Assembly (NCBI RefSeq): GCF_020382885.2
Contig: NC_058504.1
Coordinates: 14,147,019 to 14,211,018 of the forward strand
Length of the DNA stretch: 64,000 nucleotides
Origin: Scatophagus argus
Taxonomy: Eukaryota; Chordata; Actinopteri; Scatophagidae
Direction of reading: 5' to 3'
The position numbers were made by a program, and so were the translations under genes. The first letter of the stretch is position 1. Every line of letters starts with the position of its first letter. The notes beneath the pieces were generated by a model. It was given only the letters and a program-made list of their open reading frames with translations. It was not told where the DNA came from and searched no databases. Positions 16,540 to 37,200 of this stretch are shown here, in pieces.

Positions 16540-17735
16540 CCACTCCTTGGTTCTCCCAGTATGATGGCCGCATTCATATCCATGTTAAGCACACCTGTAG
16601 GCTTTGTGCACTCTTCTGGCACAGTCCTCAGGAACCTGCCGCCCTCCTGAGGCATCTGGCCAGAGTTCATGATCAAGAACCAAGCTATTAAAAAAGCTAA
16701 TATCAAATCACAATGTTATAGAGTAGTGTGCATGAGCAAATAAACCAATTTTTCATGCACTAAGAATTTTGGCAAATATTTCATATTGATGCAAGTCTTA
16801 ATTTGTGTTAACCATTGGTACACATTTTTACATCCTTGCATTTCCTCATCAGAGAACGCTGTGTACATGAGGAAGTAAAATGTGCTTAACATATCTTGTT
16901 AAATGATTAAAAGCTAATAGTTTAATGAGATAGAGGTAAGGATTCTTCAGTGTTCCATCAGATGTACTTTTATATTTCATTCTCTTAATCTGGGAATAAT
17001 TTTTTGAAGATGTTGAAGGCAGACAAAGTGTTGAGATCAAAGTCTAGATCAAAGTATTATTTGAGTAGCCCAAACAACATTATACTGATTTGTACTTAAA
17101 TGCTTTCCAGTAGGTTTAACAGGATACATTCCAGGATTTCATTAGTTCCTTAAACATCTCATGGACTGTCAAATATGCTAAGGACACATCATCTTTTACT
17201 GCTGTTCTGTGGTTAAACAGCAGTAAACACAAACAATGGCAGTGTGTCCTTTGGGAATAACTGTACATCATCAAAGAGAACCTTTTCTTGTAGTTTTTTT
17301 TTTTTTTCCCTCAATTGCTTGAGCATCAACACACCTTGTCAACATTAATACTGATGATGCTGTAAACTGACCATGCCTTAAGCTTAAAATACAGAATTTG
17401 TGATGCTCTGGTCTTCATTTAACAGCCAGACGTTTTTGCAGTCTACATTTGCGCTTATCCAGATATTTTTGAACAAATGGCACATGCACTATAATAGTCA
17501 ATTTAATAATTAAAGTGATGCTGCAGCTGGACTCCATAGGGCACAATGTGTAATGTACTGTACAGGGGTTAGACTGAGTACACACATGCCAATTCTAAGT
17601 GTACATGACAAAGGCGATAGTGATGAAGATGATTTGGTGGCCTTTCATAAATGATTTTTTTTTTTTTTTCAGATAGAAATATTCCTGTTGCACAATTTAT
17701 GTACAAATAAAATTTAATAGAATGCTATTTTTTTC
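16540..17735 (+). other. fam53c: fam53c 3' UTR
   Basis: AATAAA occurs at 16739-16744 (short form) and at 17706-17711. The second is followed by T-rich and GTGTCTTGTC sequence, giving a UTR of 0.2 or 1.2 kb. No other gene was found. Confidence 0.6.
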
Positions 17736-19646
17736 CCAAAAGGTGTCTTGTCTTCCATTAAAAAAATAATTTAGACATATATTAAAATGAAAGAGTACAT
17801 CATAGCCAGGAGATTGTTCAATTATTATGACACCCAGTGGCTGGTAACTTGAACTCTATCTTGATAACAATTACATAATCTTGTAGGGGAATAAATAGGT
17901 TAGATTTTTGAAAACAGTCAACAGTGAATAAAATTAAAAACCGACCATAAAGTTCCGTATTAATATGCGCAGACTTGTTACACATAAGACAGTTGAGTGA
18001 CTTTGTGAAATGTTCCGCCGTGGAAGGTGAGGGCGCTCCTTCCAGTCCACTGATGCTTATTCAAAGACTGACACCCCCCACCCCCAACCAACAAGCCACT
18101 TCCTCTTTTGTCTAATTTCATGGCGATCGGGAGAGAGGGAACACCACCGACGCACGCACACTGTCTCAGCACTCTTGAAAGAGTTTATCCGGGGTAAATA
18201 ACTGGCAGTTTTTGCAAGATTCAGTCACTGGGTTTCAAAGTAGTCCTACTTGAATTGAGTCATGTGTGCGATTCAGCTTTCCCTGTAGAATTTATATATT
18301 TTTTGGCTTCTGGGTCAGTTATTTCACATTGTAGCGCCACTCGCTGATAACAAATCGGACGAAATGGGCTCCCCCACCGCTTGCATCTCTCCCACATACT
18401 CAGCGGCACGCTAGTTAACGGCGGTGGCTAGCTAATGTTAGCAATGCTGCAAACGCCTCATAAGTGTAGCTACGGGCGTGTATTTGTGGACACACTTTAT
18501 AACTTAGTGCATTCCAAATAACACCAAATGCTGTATATGTTCAGGGGTAGCACGAATTCGTAGTTTTCAAATGTTTTCCACTTAAAAGTCCTCAAGTGTT
18601 TGTGTTTGGATTAGCTAGCCAAGATCGGCTAGTTAGCTGCCGTGCTAGTTAGCCTTCGCTCCGCTCGCGATTCAGAAGTTATTGTAAGCTAAACTACTTC
18701 GGGAAGATTATGCTAATTGTGGTATATTCATAATATAAGAAGAGCTAGATAACGACATTTGCATGGAACATAAACATGTTAGCCACCATTCGGTGACCCG
18801 ATCATTCTCGATAGCCGAGACACGGGTTTGCTAGCACCATAAAATAGTTAGCTACATAACGGTAACTTGGCTGCTAACGTGGAGTTCCCGAACTATTGAT
18901 ATTTCCATTATTAAGTTATCGTCAAAATTAGTTTCTCATACTGCCAACTAATGTTGACTGGTACCAGCAGTGTTTAAGTGCACTGTGGAACAGAGTGGCA
19001 TTATCGTCGTAAGCTAAAATAAAGTTGACCACAAAGTTGTATACCGTGATCGGCAACTTTACCAGATTAAACAGTAGATGAAGTGTAAAAGCAAAGTGAT
19101 AGAGTATCATCCTGTAAGGGTCAATCCTGAAGAAGCTTTTAGTACAGTTTATTTACATTTGAAAACACGCCAAGGGATCTACATAACAATAACTATATTT
19201 TACTGACTTGTGTATGTGTATACAACATATATTGATAACATGGAGTTACTCTGTGATACCATCCGTTTGACATTTCATAATCTAAAATGTATGTCCCCTT
19301 TCTTTGTTTACAGTCTAAATTAAGTTGTCAAACCTACTGGCACAAAGGACATTGTTCTCCAGGTGAGTGTCTGTCTGCAGTCTGTCACTGAAGAAATTCT
19401 GCTTTTACCAGCCTTCCAGGGTTAATTTCATGAACTTAACTTTTGTCCAAAATTGGGAGTAGTTGATTTCCAACCTGAATTGCTGCTGATTTTCAACACC
19501 AAATTCAGTTCTCCCAATTCCTTTTAAAGTTTTAGCTCTTAAATTATTAAGTCATTCCAATGTGTGGAAACATGAACAAGTGAACTCTTTTTTTTATTAT
19601 TTTTAATATTCTTTCTTTACTGGCTGTTTTTGCTGTATGTGTACAG
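17736..19646 (+). promoter_or_regulatory. ctbp1: ctbp upstream region and non-coding exon
   Basis: From about 18330 to 18850 CpG dinucleotides are denser than in the flanks (for example around 18650-18670), which suits a TATA-less promoter, but no start site can be fixed. A short 5' UTR exon is supported at 19314-19362 by acceptor TTTACAG and donor CCAG|GTGAGTG. The next acceptor, GTACAG, ends at 19646 before the ATG-bearing exon. Tandem GCTAG/TTAGC motifs recur in this stretch. Confidence 0.4.
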
Positions 19647-19729
19647 GTGAAACTTCGTGGACATCGTTAAAGGAGCTCCTTAGCACTTGGATCTGTTCTT
19701 CTCTGTCCCAGGTTCAGACTGACTGGTCT

Positions 19730-28099
<8,370 letters not shown>

Positions 28100-31000
28100 C
28101 CCCCTCCCGCCGCGGCCAGCACATTCCGTCACCTCTGGAAACCAGCCCCCACCTCCCAGCATCAGACGCAGCCCGACCCTCCAGTACATTGGCAGCGCCA
28201 GTTTGACCTGATGTGGATCTACACAGTCTTGTTCCTCAGATCACATAACCAGCCCAGGAGTGACTTATCCACAGCTAGCTCCATCCCATCCACACCCCAA
28301 GAACAGACACATCCCTCCATCTTCCTTCTCATCTGACCCTTTCACCTGCCATCCCCTCCGCCCTTCACTCCCTCACAACGTCAGCAATAACTGTTCTCAA
28401 GGATTCAATGATTGGATTGGTTTATATGGTTAGTTGGCTGTTGTTTTAATGGAACATTGATCTGTTGTGGTTCTAGGTGTTAATGTTTGTTTGTTTGTAA
28501 AAAAAAAATATATATATCATTTCTGACACGAGGCTTTACAGTCTGTTGCCTCTTGCAGTCCTCCTCTGATTCTTACCTGTAGAGGCACAGAGGCAGAAAA
28601 GTTGAAGCCCCCCTTTGTACATTAACGGCTCATGTTACTGCTCTCTTCTTCTTTTCTCCCCTACGCCTTTTTCTTGTGATGGGGGAAATGTGTACTTAAG
28701 GAAACCAGACAGAATCACAATGCATCCTGTCCTCCCTACCAGGCATTTAGGCTACCCCTCAGCACAGTTTGGCCCTTGGCACTGTCATCAGCGTGCTCAG
28801 CAGACGGGGTCTGTAATGCTGTCAGTATTGAGCTCTCTCTGACAGTCAAAGTATATTTTATCTGCACAGCTCACACTTCAGATAGTGATACCCAAGTTCC
28901 TTTTTACAGCTGTGACCGTCATATTTTAGGACAGTCATCCCTGTGCTTACACATGCTTTGTCTGTTGTTGGTTGTTTTGGCATGAAATAATGGATTAGAG
29001 CGTCATAACAGAGTACATCTAGGCATGAACTTCCATCTTCCAGCCGGAGAGCTACGTGTGAGGTCTTGATGCATTGTGCCCGCACAAGAGTCAAACACAG
29101 CAAACACTTCCTTGCTGGCAAAACAGCACGCCAGAGGTGTCGCCAGCAGAGGGCATCAGCTGACCATTCTGTGAGATTTGCATGTAGCTCATTTCAGTCC
29201 AGCAGATGGACAGTTACAGGTTAACCGTAGTGATGAAGAACATGACCACACACTGCCTACATTCAGAACCCAGGATGGATGACCAGGACTTGACTACCAC
29301 CTTGTTGTTTAATTAGATCTTGCTGCACCCCACCACCCTCCACTGTCATGGCCCCCCTAACACATGTGCCCATGAACCAGTATGCATCCACCGATTCCTT
29401 TAAGTGTGAGGGGACAGTAGAGATTAGATTTCGTGTAGGAGCAAGGAGACCGAGTTCTTGCATGCTGGCTTTGTTAATGATAGTGGCATGTGTGTGTGCG
29501 TGTATGCAGATTTGTGTGTGCGTGTGTGTGTGATGTCCCTCACCCTATTATGATAACAAGCTATCGTCTTTCCAAAGGAATAGTCCCTAGGAGTAACTCT
29601 TTAACGCTGTTGCCCTGGTGTCAAGGGAACACCTTTCTAGTACCTCAGTAACAGATATTGAATGTACCGTGCATACCCTTTTATTTTTTGTACAGATTTT
29701 CTAGATACTTCTTAACTATTCTTTACCAGAAGGGTTGTGAAATTGTAGCAGTAATGATACAATAAAAAAAAAGGTTTCCCCATGAAATAAATTGACAAAA
29801 AATATTTTTAGGTTCGCTTTAGGTCACTGAATACTCAGGCTTCAAAACCGACGTGTATCTCTTTGCCTTTACCTTTTATTTCCCCATTGTGGAAAATTCA
29901 GCACAACCCTTTCCCATTCTTAGACTTCAGACTGTAGTTGATGTGTCAACCTTCATCTTACTGGCTAATGAATAATAAGGAAAAAACAAAAGTGGTTTGC
30001 CATGGTCTGCTAGTTTTCTTTTACTAGGACAGTAGTAGTAGATGCTGTTTTGTTGACCTTTTTGCCCCCTTTCGTCGTCAGGCTGCTCTATCTATAGTGC
30101 ATGTGAGGTATCGTTTTAGGGGAAATACTATTGGCTTAAAGAATTTGTGTCATCTTGCTGTTTCCCTCTGCTCCTCTGGCCTTTTCCCCCCTCAGAGTGT
30201 TTTCAACCCGAGTTGCCATTTTTGTCGTGGTCAGTTTCTGGTGATGTACAGTTTTCCCCTCAGAGTCTACAAGAGACATGGAGCATGTCTGTGTCCTGAG
30301 ATACTAGGCTCCTCTGTCATGTGATGAGTATATATTTTTAAAAAATAACCCCCATAGTTTGGATTATGAGCATAATAGTGATCTTAAATTTTGCTGTTTG
30401 ATGATGATGATTATATATATTTTTTCAGTTCAGCAGTGCACTGTTATAAAAACTATTGTTTTATTGTAGGATTTCATTTCTATGGATATGCTTAATGTGT
30501 TCTACATGTTGTACTGAAACATTTCAGAGAAAACGAGATCCCTCTCCTTTTTTTTTTTTGTTTTTTTTTGTTTTTTTTTTATTCCCCCTGTGTTTTCCCA
30601 ACTGTCTGTTCCAGCTGATTTCCTCTGGGCCTTACTTATTCTCTCCCTGTAAGAGTAGCTGTTATACAAAGTCGCCATGGAACCACTCACTGCCTTAATA
30701 CAGTTGACCACAGCAGGTGAAGTCAGGAGACACACCCAGTTGAAAAGAACAGACCACAATCAAGGCCGCTCCGCAAAATGCTCCTCGCAACCTGACAGGC
30801 CTAAATCCACAACACCTCGCATGTCTCGTTCAACGGTGAACCATGTTAAGCTTAAGTTAAGTTTGTTTTTGGCTCAGACACATAAATCCAGTGTGAATTC
30901 TTACTTGGCATTAATGTGCAAGATGTTTATTTTATCAAATTTTTAAAAAGTTGAATTCAGCCCGGCAGTGTGTATGTACGTTGGCCAACAGATAAGCACA

Positions 31001-31755
31001 GTGTGTATGCTCTCAAAGCCACAGCTAATATTTCAGTCTTGGGTGAGAGAATGCCCACACCCGCCCACCCAGTGCTACCACCACTCTGGAGCTTTAAAGG
31101 TGTGGGGGCGGGGGGGAGGGAGGGGAGGGGAGGGCAGTGCGGTCATTTGGTGTGGTCTGTCAAAAAGGAAAAAAAAAAAAAGCTGAAAATTAAGAATCGG
31201 TCAATTTATCTCTCTCAGGGTTCAAATGCACACATATCCTCCAGCAGTCGCCCTCTGTCTCATGTCCTTTGTCCAAAGTTTTCTGCCCTCAGAGTGTAGA
31301 ACAGCCTCCTGTGTTTTTAGAAATCGCTTTCCCCTCGGTCCCCTCTTTGTGCACAGGTCTGAATTTTTTTTTTCTCCCCTCTGTTTTGCTTTGTTTTTGG
31401 CACTGACATCTAACCATCTAACAAGGAATGAATGAATGTTTGAAAGTGACTGTGTGTAATGTTAAAAATTGGGAAATGTATTTTTACAACATGTGAACGT
31501 GTTTGTTTTTTTTTTTGGTTGTTTTTTTTTTTTCCACTCACTCTCATTGTGAATTGATTTTTTTTTTCTTTCACCAGACTGCAAAAACAAACAAACAAAA
31601 AACAAAACAAAAAAAAAATCTCCTGTAACTAGGCTCTTAAGCTTTATTTTTGTTTTTGTTTACTTTTTTATTAGAAACAATCATGTTTGTGATGGTAACT
31701 TCCAATGGTAAACTCCACACCGTATTTTAATAAAATCTCAAAAAATAAACACATG
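28100..31755 (+). other. ctbp1: ctbp 3' UTR (two poly(A) options)
   Basis: AATAAA signals occur at 29761-29766 and 29786-29791, and a stronger site, TTTAATAAAATCTC, at 31729-31734 (again at 31744) is followed by TTGTTGTTTC. The 3' UTR is therefore 1.7 or 3.6 kb. It contains poly-T runs (30548-30582, 31508-31533) and GT stretches near 29520, with no coding region. Confidence 0.55.
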
Positions 31756-32779
31756 CCTTGTTGTTTCTACCTTTCAAAATAACAGTAAGTATATACTTTT
31801 TCCGAGAAGCTTGGTATGTACCAAACCTTGAACTTTTTGTCATCTCACGTTCTTGATTATAGTGTTAGTAAGTTGGTGACAATTAAAACCAGTTGCCAGT
31901 GTGTCATCCAGCTGATTACGCTCAGCAGCTTCAGGACATAGAACTGTCTTTAAACAAAATTGTTTACTACCACAGTTTGTCAGCTCTTTTACATGGCAGT
32001 GAGGGGTTATGCAGTGCCATAACAGGCACAGCTTTACGAGTGGGCAGGCTAGGTGGGGCGTACGGGAAAAGGGGGCTTCTCTGTAGACCCACAGGGCAGA
32101 GAAGGGTGGGGGATTATCAGCCCCAAAATTGCTACCACATGCATGTAACCAGGAGCCTGCTCTTAAAAGGGAGTGAAGGGACTGAAAGCTGAAGTCCACT
32201 CCCTCTGGCTGGCTGAAGGTTGGCACCCACACCAGATTCACTATCACAGAAGGTCAGAGATAGCTGGTGTTGGTGTTTCAGCGTGTATCCTATAATTTCT
32301 TTTCATTTCTATGACTTTGGGTAAGCAGCTTTTTGCTTTTTTTAGTATCTTGGACAAATATGGTCATAAACGTTGGTGTATTCTGCTGAGTCAGCTTTGC
32401 ACTCTTATGAACGCTGTCAGCCTCTACATTTTGACAAAAAAAAATATTTTTTTTATTTAAGATATGCGTTTCTGCATGTGCTCTTCCCTGCCAAAATCTG
32501 TTGCCTACATTACCCACAATGCACCAGTGACCACCAGTAATTCAAGCGTGCTAGCAGCAGGTTTAATTCCTGATTGTTGTCTTGCACTTCAGCTAAGACA
32601 GACTGAAGTTACATCACTCGAAGCAATGTATCAGATTTCAACAGGTAGGCAAGACCTTTAGGGATTTCACCCTCTATAATCCATAATATCTTTACAAGAG
32701 GTGGCTTGATTATATGAAGGATATTGCTACGAGAATGCTGAAAAAAGGCTGTCAGTTCAAACACAGTTCCTTGCAACAT

Positions 32780-33195
32780 CAACCAAAGCAAGTTAATATT
32801 TTGCAAAGTGAAAACCATAGATCAGTCAGAAACACTGCCAATGTCTCTGGGCCCAAGCTCATCTGAGATGGACCGACACAAAGTGGAAAAGTTTGCCGTG
32901 GTATGAAGAGTCAACATTTAAATCATGGATGTCGTGTCTTCTGGGCTTAAGAGAAAAAAGACCAGACACCACTAAGTCTGAAGTTTTGCAGCAACATATG
33001 CTGCCATCAAAATGACGTCTTTTTCAGGGACTTCCCTGCTTATACCAGCGGGATAATACCAAGCCACATTCTGCACTGTTAAAACAGCGTGGCTTTGGAG
33101 TAAAAGAATACGGGTATTAGACCGGCCTACCTGCAGTCCAGACCTGTCCTCTGTTGAGAATGTGTGACACATTAAGTGCAAAATACAACGATAAT
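32780..33195 (-). mobile_element. Tc1/mariner-like remnant copy B (inverted relative to A)
   Basis: It carries CTGGGCCCAAGCTCATCTGA, GGATGTCGTGTCTTCTGGGC, GCAGCAACATATGCTGCCAT, AGCCACATTCTGCACTGTTA and AACAGCGTGGCTTTGGAGTA, then GTATTAGACCGGCCTACCTG and CAGTCCAGACCTGTCCTCTG. These are the reverse complement of the corresponding parts of copy A's family. It is truncated, with several stops. Confidence 0.6.
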
Positions 33196-35454
33196 ATAAA
33201 TAATTTAATGATAATAATAATTAACATTTAGTTGAAGCTGGTACCTACCTATCTGCAAAAGTTGAATAACTCATCTTAGGGGATCTGAAGTTACTGTCAC
33301 CAACATATTTGCCAGGGATTTCCCAAAGCCACTCTAATATTTCTCCAAATGAATGGTTTTGTTATAAAATGAGTGCTTTTTGAAAGGTAAAATACAGTAT
33401 GAGGCTGTTTCTGAACCTTATGGAAGCGGTAGATGGCAAGCAATTAAGTCCATTTCAATGAATAGTGCTCTAAGCCTTGTCTGTTACATAACAGTGAGTG
33501 TATACCAGCGTGTGTTGTTGAAGGAGGCCCAGGATGCAAGCAGTATTTTGACAGACCTGACTCATATGCACTTCAAACACACTTTGGTCCGTTTCTTCCC
33601 ACTTGAGACTGCGTAACAGAGTGCAGCAGAGCATCATCCACCTCACCCAACGCCATACGTTACCCCTGTCAGCGCCACATGCGGGGAAGCCAGATTTTTT
33701 TTATTTGTTTGTTTAGTTCAAAAGGAGAAGGAAGAGACGGGGATGGGGGTGGTTATTTGAAAAGAAGGTTATTTGAAAGCCTCAAAGATTTCATCAGGTC
33801 TGGGAACACACTGGTGAAATCAGTAGAAAGTGAGTACTGGTTCCTGCTCTGCTGATGGGTCAGTACATTCAGTAAAGTGCTCAAGAAGATGAGTCACCCT
33901 GCGCAGGCATCCTTCTGTTGATTTGAGTGAATAGGTCAGAACAAATGAAGAAAACAACTTGAAGTCGGTCAAAGGTCATGAGATGAGAACATTGACAAAG
34001 CAGAATATTGTTTTGAGTCTTGACAGGGGAGAAAGACTAGCAGTTTGACAGATCGGGATGTGTGTGTGAGAGGAACTTAGCATATGCGCATGCTTGTGCA
34101 TACATGTCTGCGTGATGAATTAGTCTCCAGACAGATGAACTATCCCGCTTGGAGGGATCAAACTACCAACCCCGAAGCTGAGTGGATAAATATTTGTCTT
34201 TGGTTGTCTTTGGAATGATTAAATATTATTCCAGTCACTGAATGACTCAGATGTTGTCTCAGACCTTTTTCAGATACTGCATCTTTTATTGGACCAGCAC
34301 TAACAATCCATTGACCTATAAGACTGGTTATATTTTGTATTTTTCTTATTGTCATCAAATCTCATGAAATAACTGAAATTAATGATGAATTGACACTATT
34401 GTCTAGAAATGGTTAACAATCAGTGAGCCTCTCTGATGCACATGTTCTTTCATTACACCGCAGTATATTTCACTTACCATATAGGGTTGGGTAAAAACTG
34501 AAAATAGCAGGAAATATTCTCCAACCAAAACGTCTTGTACGAGTAATGTTTTCAAAAAGCTACAGCACCCAGAGGTTTTAGTAAATTACTGAGCCTAAAA
34601 TATATATTAATGTTTCAAGTCATGCTAGCAGGCATGACACAAACTTTGCACTCCACTGTAAGTCAGGGTTTGATGTTTCCCAGTCGGTATTGCTGGTTTT
34701 CAATCTATATTTGATTCCCAGTGCGTCTGCGGGGGAAAACATGGATGCCCACAGCAAGCAGATGTTTTCATGTCAAGTGTGTGAGCTTCATAAGTAACCA
34801 ATGCGGGCTTGAACTGATTAGCACACTTAAACAGACATGGGAGATGTGTAGGCATGTCAGGATCGCATGCTTGTGAAGAGCGCAATCAGGCACGACTCAA
34901 CCGCATGGAAATGAAAGCTACAAAGCTGTCACGTTTCACAACGCTGAGAAAAAAGTGATGAAAGGGTTCTGACTGCTGTACCGACGTGTGCTTTTGTCGG
35001 TGAAGTTGTGCTAGATGGATCTTGCCTGAGTTTCTGACTTGGAATTCCAACTTTGAATGGTCGCCCTTTTCCGTGTCAGAGGTAGAAATGATGCTTTAAT
35101 GTCCCCATTAGCTGCTAATTTGTGTTTGTGATGCTAATTAGCAAAAATTAGCATGCTAAACTGGAATGTTGAACAAACTAAAGAGGCAACTAACTACAGC
35201 ACAATAAACAGTCAATATTATCTGTTTCTAATGCTGCTCTTTCCTGTCTGGGGTCTGGAGGGACTTTGGTGTTGAGTTAGTAGGGTCCAGGTCCAGCACT
35301 CTGTGATTAGTTTGCCTCTCATTGCTTCACTCACTTTTCTGCTGTACCATTAAAGCGAGCATGTGATCGACGGGAAGAAAACTTTCAGACTGATTTGCAT
35401 CAGTCAGGAAATCTGCAGCCATTTTTCTGCTGTATCTGGTGTTCTAATGCTAAC

Positions 35455-35456
<2 letters not shown>

Positions 35457-35489
<33 letters not shown>
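35457..35489 (+). repeat. (TG)n microsatellite
   Basis: About 16 TG units upstream of spon2. Confidence 0.95.
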
Positions 35490-35490
<1 letters not shown>

Positions 35491-35760
35491 ACAGCAGCAT
35501 ATGGTTGAACTCTAACCAATACGGATTTGTGTTGCAGTAATCAAAATAATCATCAGTTCCCATATAGATCTGTCTAAATGTCCATTGCTGTATGATTGTG
35601 ATCTTTTTCTTTGAGACACACACGCACACCTGTGTATCTGACAGTGTGTCAGCGACGTTTCATTAACGTGAGTCAATCTGGCTGCTATTCGCGCTGTCAT
35701 TAATCAGTGGGCAGCAGCAGGGAAGTCTGGCTTTTTCCTGTAACCTACTTTCAACTGCAG

Positions 35761-35831
35761 AGACAGACCAATAGATAGATAGACAGACGAAGACAGATAG
35801 ACAGATAGATAGATAGACAGATAGATAGATG
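35761..35831 (+). repeat. Mixed GATA/GACA tetranucleotide tract
   Basis: Interspersed GATA and GACA units over about 70 bases. The composition is Bkm-like, a repeat type often polymorphic in fishes. Confidence 0.9.
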
Positions 35832-36370
35832 GGAGTAAAGAAAGAAAAGAAATCAAGCAACAGATGGGCAGACTGGTATAATTGTTTGCTTTGTTAAATT
35901 GTTACCTGATCCATATCTAACCCCACTCCTCCTCTTCCTCTGTCTGCTCTTTTCGTCTTCCCTCATTCCTGAAAGGTTCACAGGCGAGCCAGTGACGTGG
36001 CTGAGCCGACTTAAAGGTCTGCAGTTGTCCAATGGCAGGGCTGCCTTTCTTTTTGGCTGATGTTAGCCAGGTCAAGTCTATAGCTGACTAGCAGTATTTG
36101 CTCCAAAGTAGATCACAGCCCTGACCAGAATATGTAGGTATGTGTGAGATGGTTTGATGAAATATAAGCAGACTGCTGACCAGGAAAGTAGCAAAAGTTC
36201 GCAGGGATTTCGTACACGCTCTCAGACACACACACACACTCGCACGTACACACGGCCTCATTTAGTCTGAGCTTTGACATGTTGATAAGTGAGTGGCGGC
36301 CTGTAGGAGAAACCTCCCTGGTTCCATCCATGTGTGTACCAGCTGTGGGAACTGATGACCACACATCTCC

Positions 36371-36426
<56 letters not shown>
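36371..36426 (+). repeat. (AC)n microsatellite
   Basis: About 27 AC units, followed by imperfect CACACA/CCCACAC sequence to about 36462. It lies less than 1 kb upstream of the inferred spon2 first exon. Confidence 0.97.
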
Positions 36427-36428
<2 letters not shown>

Positions 36429-36846
36429 CACCCACACACCCACACGCGCACACACACACACAGACTGACCTGAGGAAAAGGGGTTTCTCAGCTGAGATCA
36501 CATCTGGACCAGCCGCAAGTCAGACGGACTATTTGAAAGGAGAAGCAAGATCATTTAAAACCTTTTGATTGTCCGCAATGTCCAATCAGTAAATTAACTG
36601 CAGAAGCCTGTGCTTCTGTCCAGACGACTGTTATCCAGGCTGCACGTCTGTGCGTAAGCCCCATTCCTCATTTCTCTTCCTGTTTTATTGCCATTATTCA
36701 GCAAACTACACCTCTCATGTCCGCCAAGTGTGCTGAAGAAACCAGGGTAAGAAAATACACAGCGCTGAGTGGTGTATGTTAAGAGGCCAATGTGGTGTTG
36801 ATTACCTTGTCAGTAAAGAGGTTGCTGAGTTTACACAGCCACTGAA

Positions 36847-37200
36847 AGGCTAGAGAGAGAGAAAGACAGAGGGAGAGGGACAGTGGAGGAGAGGAGCGAG
36901 GCTTTTAACTGCCTTTCCATACAAGGAGAGGGTAGGGGGAGAAAAGAGGAGCAGGGGGAGGAGAGAGGAGGGTAATATGAGGAGATACAATGAGAGAAGG
37001 GAGGAGGAGAGAATTTTGGAAAGAGAGATAAAGACAGAGGGATAAAGGCTGATAAGGCTGCACCAAACAGCGGGTTACAGTAGAGAGAAAGAGAAGAAGA
37101 AGAAGTGAGAGGGCGAGCAGCGCCGTATCCCCTCTGAGGTCCCAACCGTGTGATTGTGCCGCAGCTTCACTCTTGTCACTGACTGACTGACCCAACACAG
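36847..37200 (+). promoter_or_regulatory. spon2: Polypurine tract and candidate spon2 first exon
   Basis: From 36850 to about 37115 the plus strand is strongly purine-biased (GAGAGA, GGAGGAGAG), like GAGA-rich fish promoters. A good donor (ACACAG|GTAGGA) at 37200/37201 suggests a non-coding first exon ending there. The transcription start is not determinable. Confidence 0.4.

Larger units (their letters stand above)
31756..36846. other. Gene-poor interval between ctbp and spon2
   Basis: No exon with family resemblance was found on either strand. The interval holds one Tc1-like remnant (copy B), two adjacent perfect palindromes (TGCTAATTAGCA at 35132-35143 and TTAGCATGCTAA at 35148-35159), and three microsatellites listed separately. 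The other open stretches look random in composition. Confidence 0.6.

Noticed and set aside
31840-32247. 135-codon minus-strand frame after the ctbp 3' UTR
   Set aside because: No recognised motif, no promoter or splice context; treated as random.
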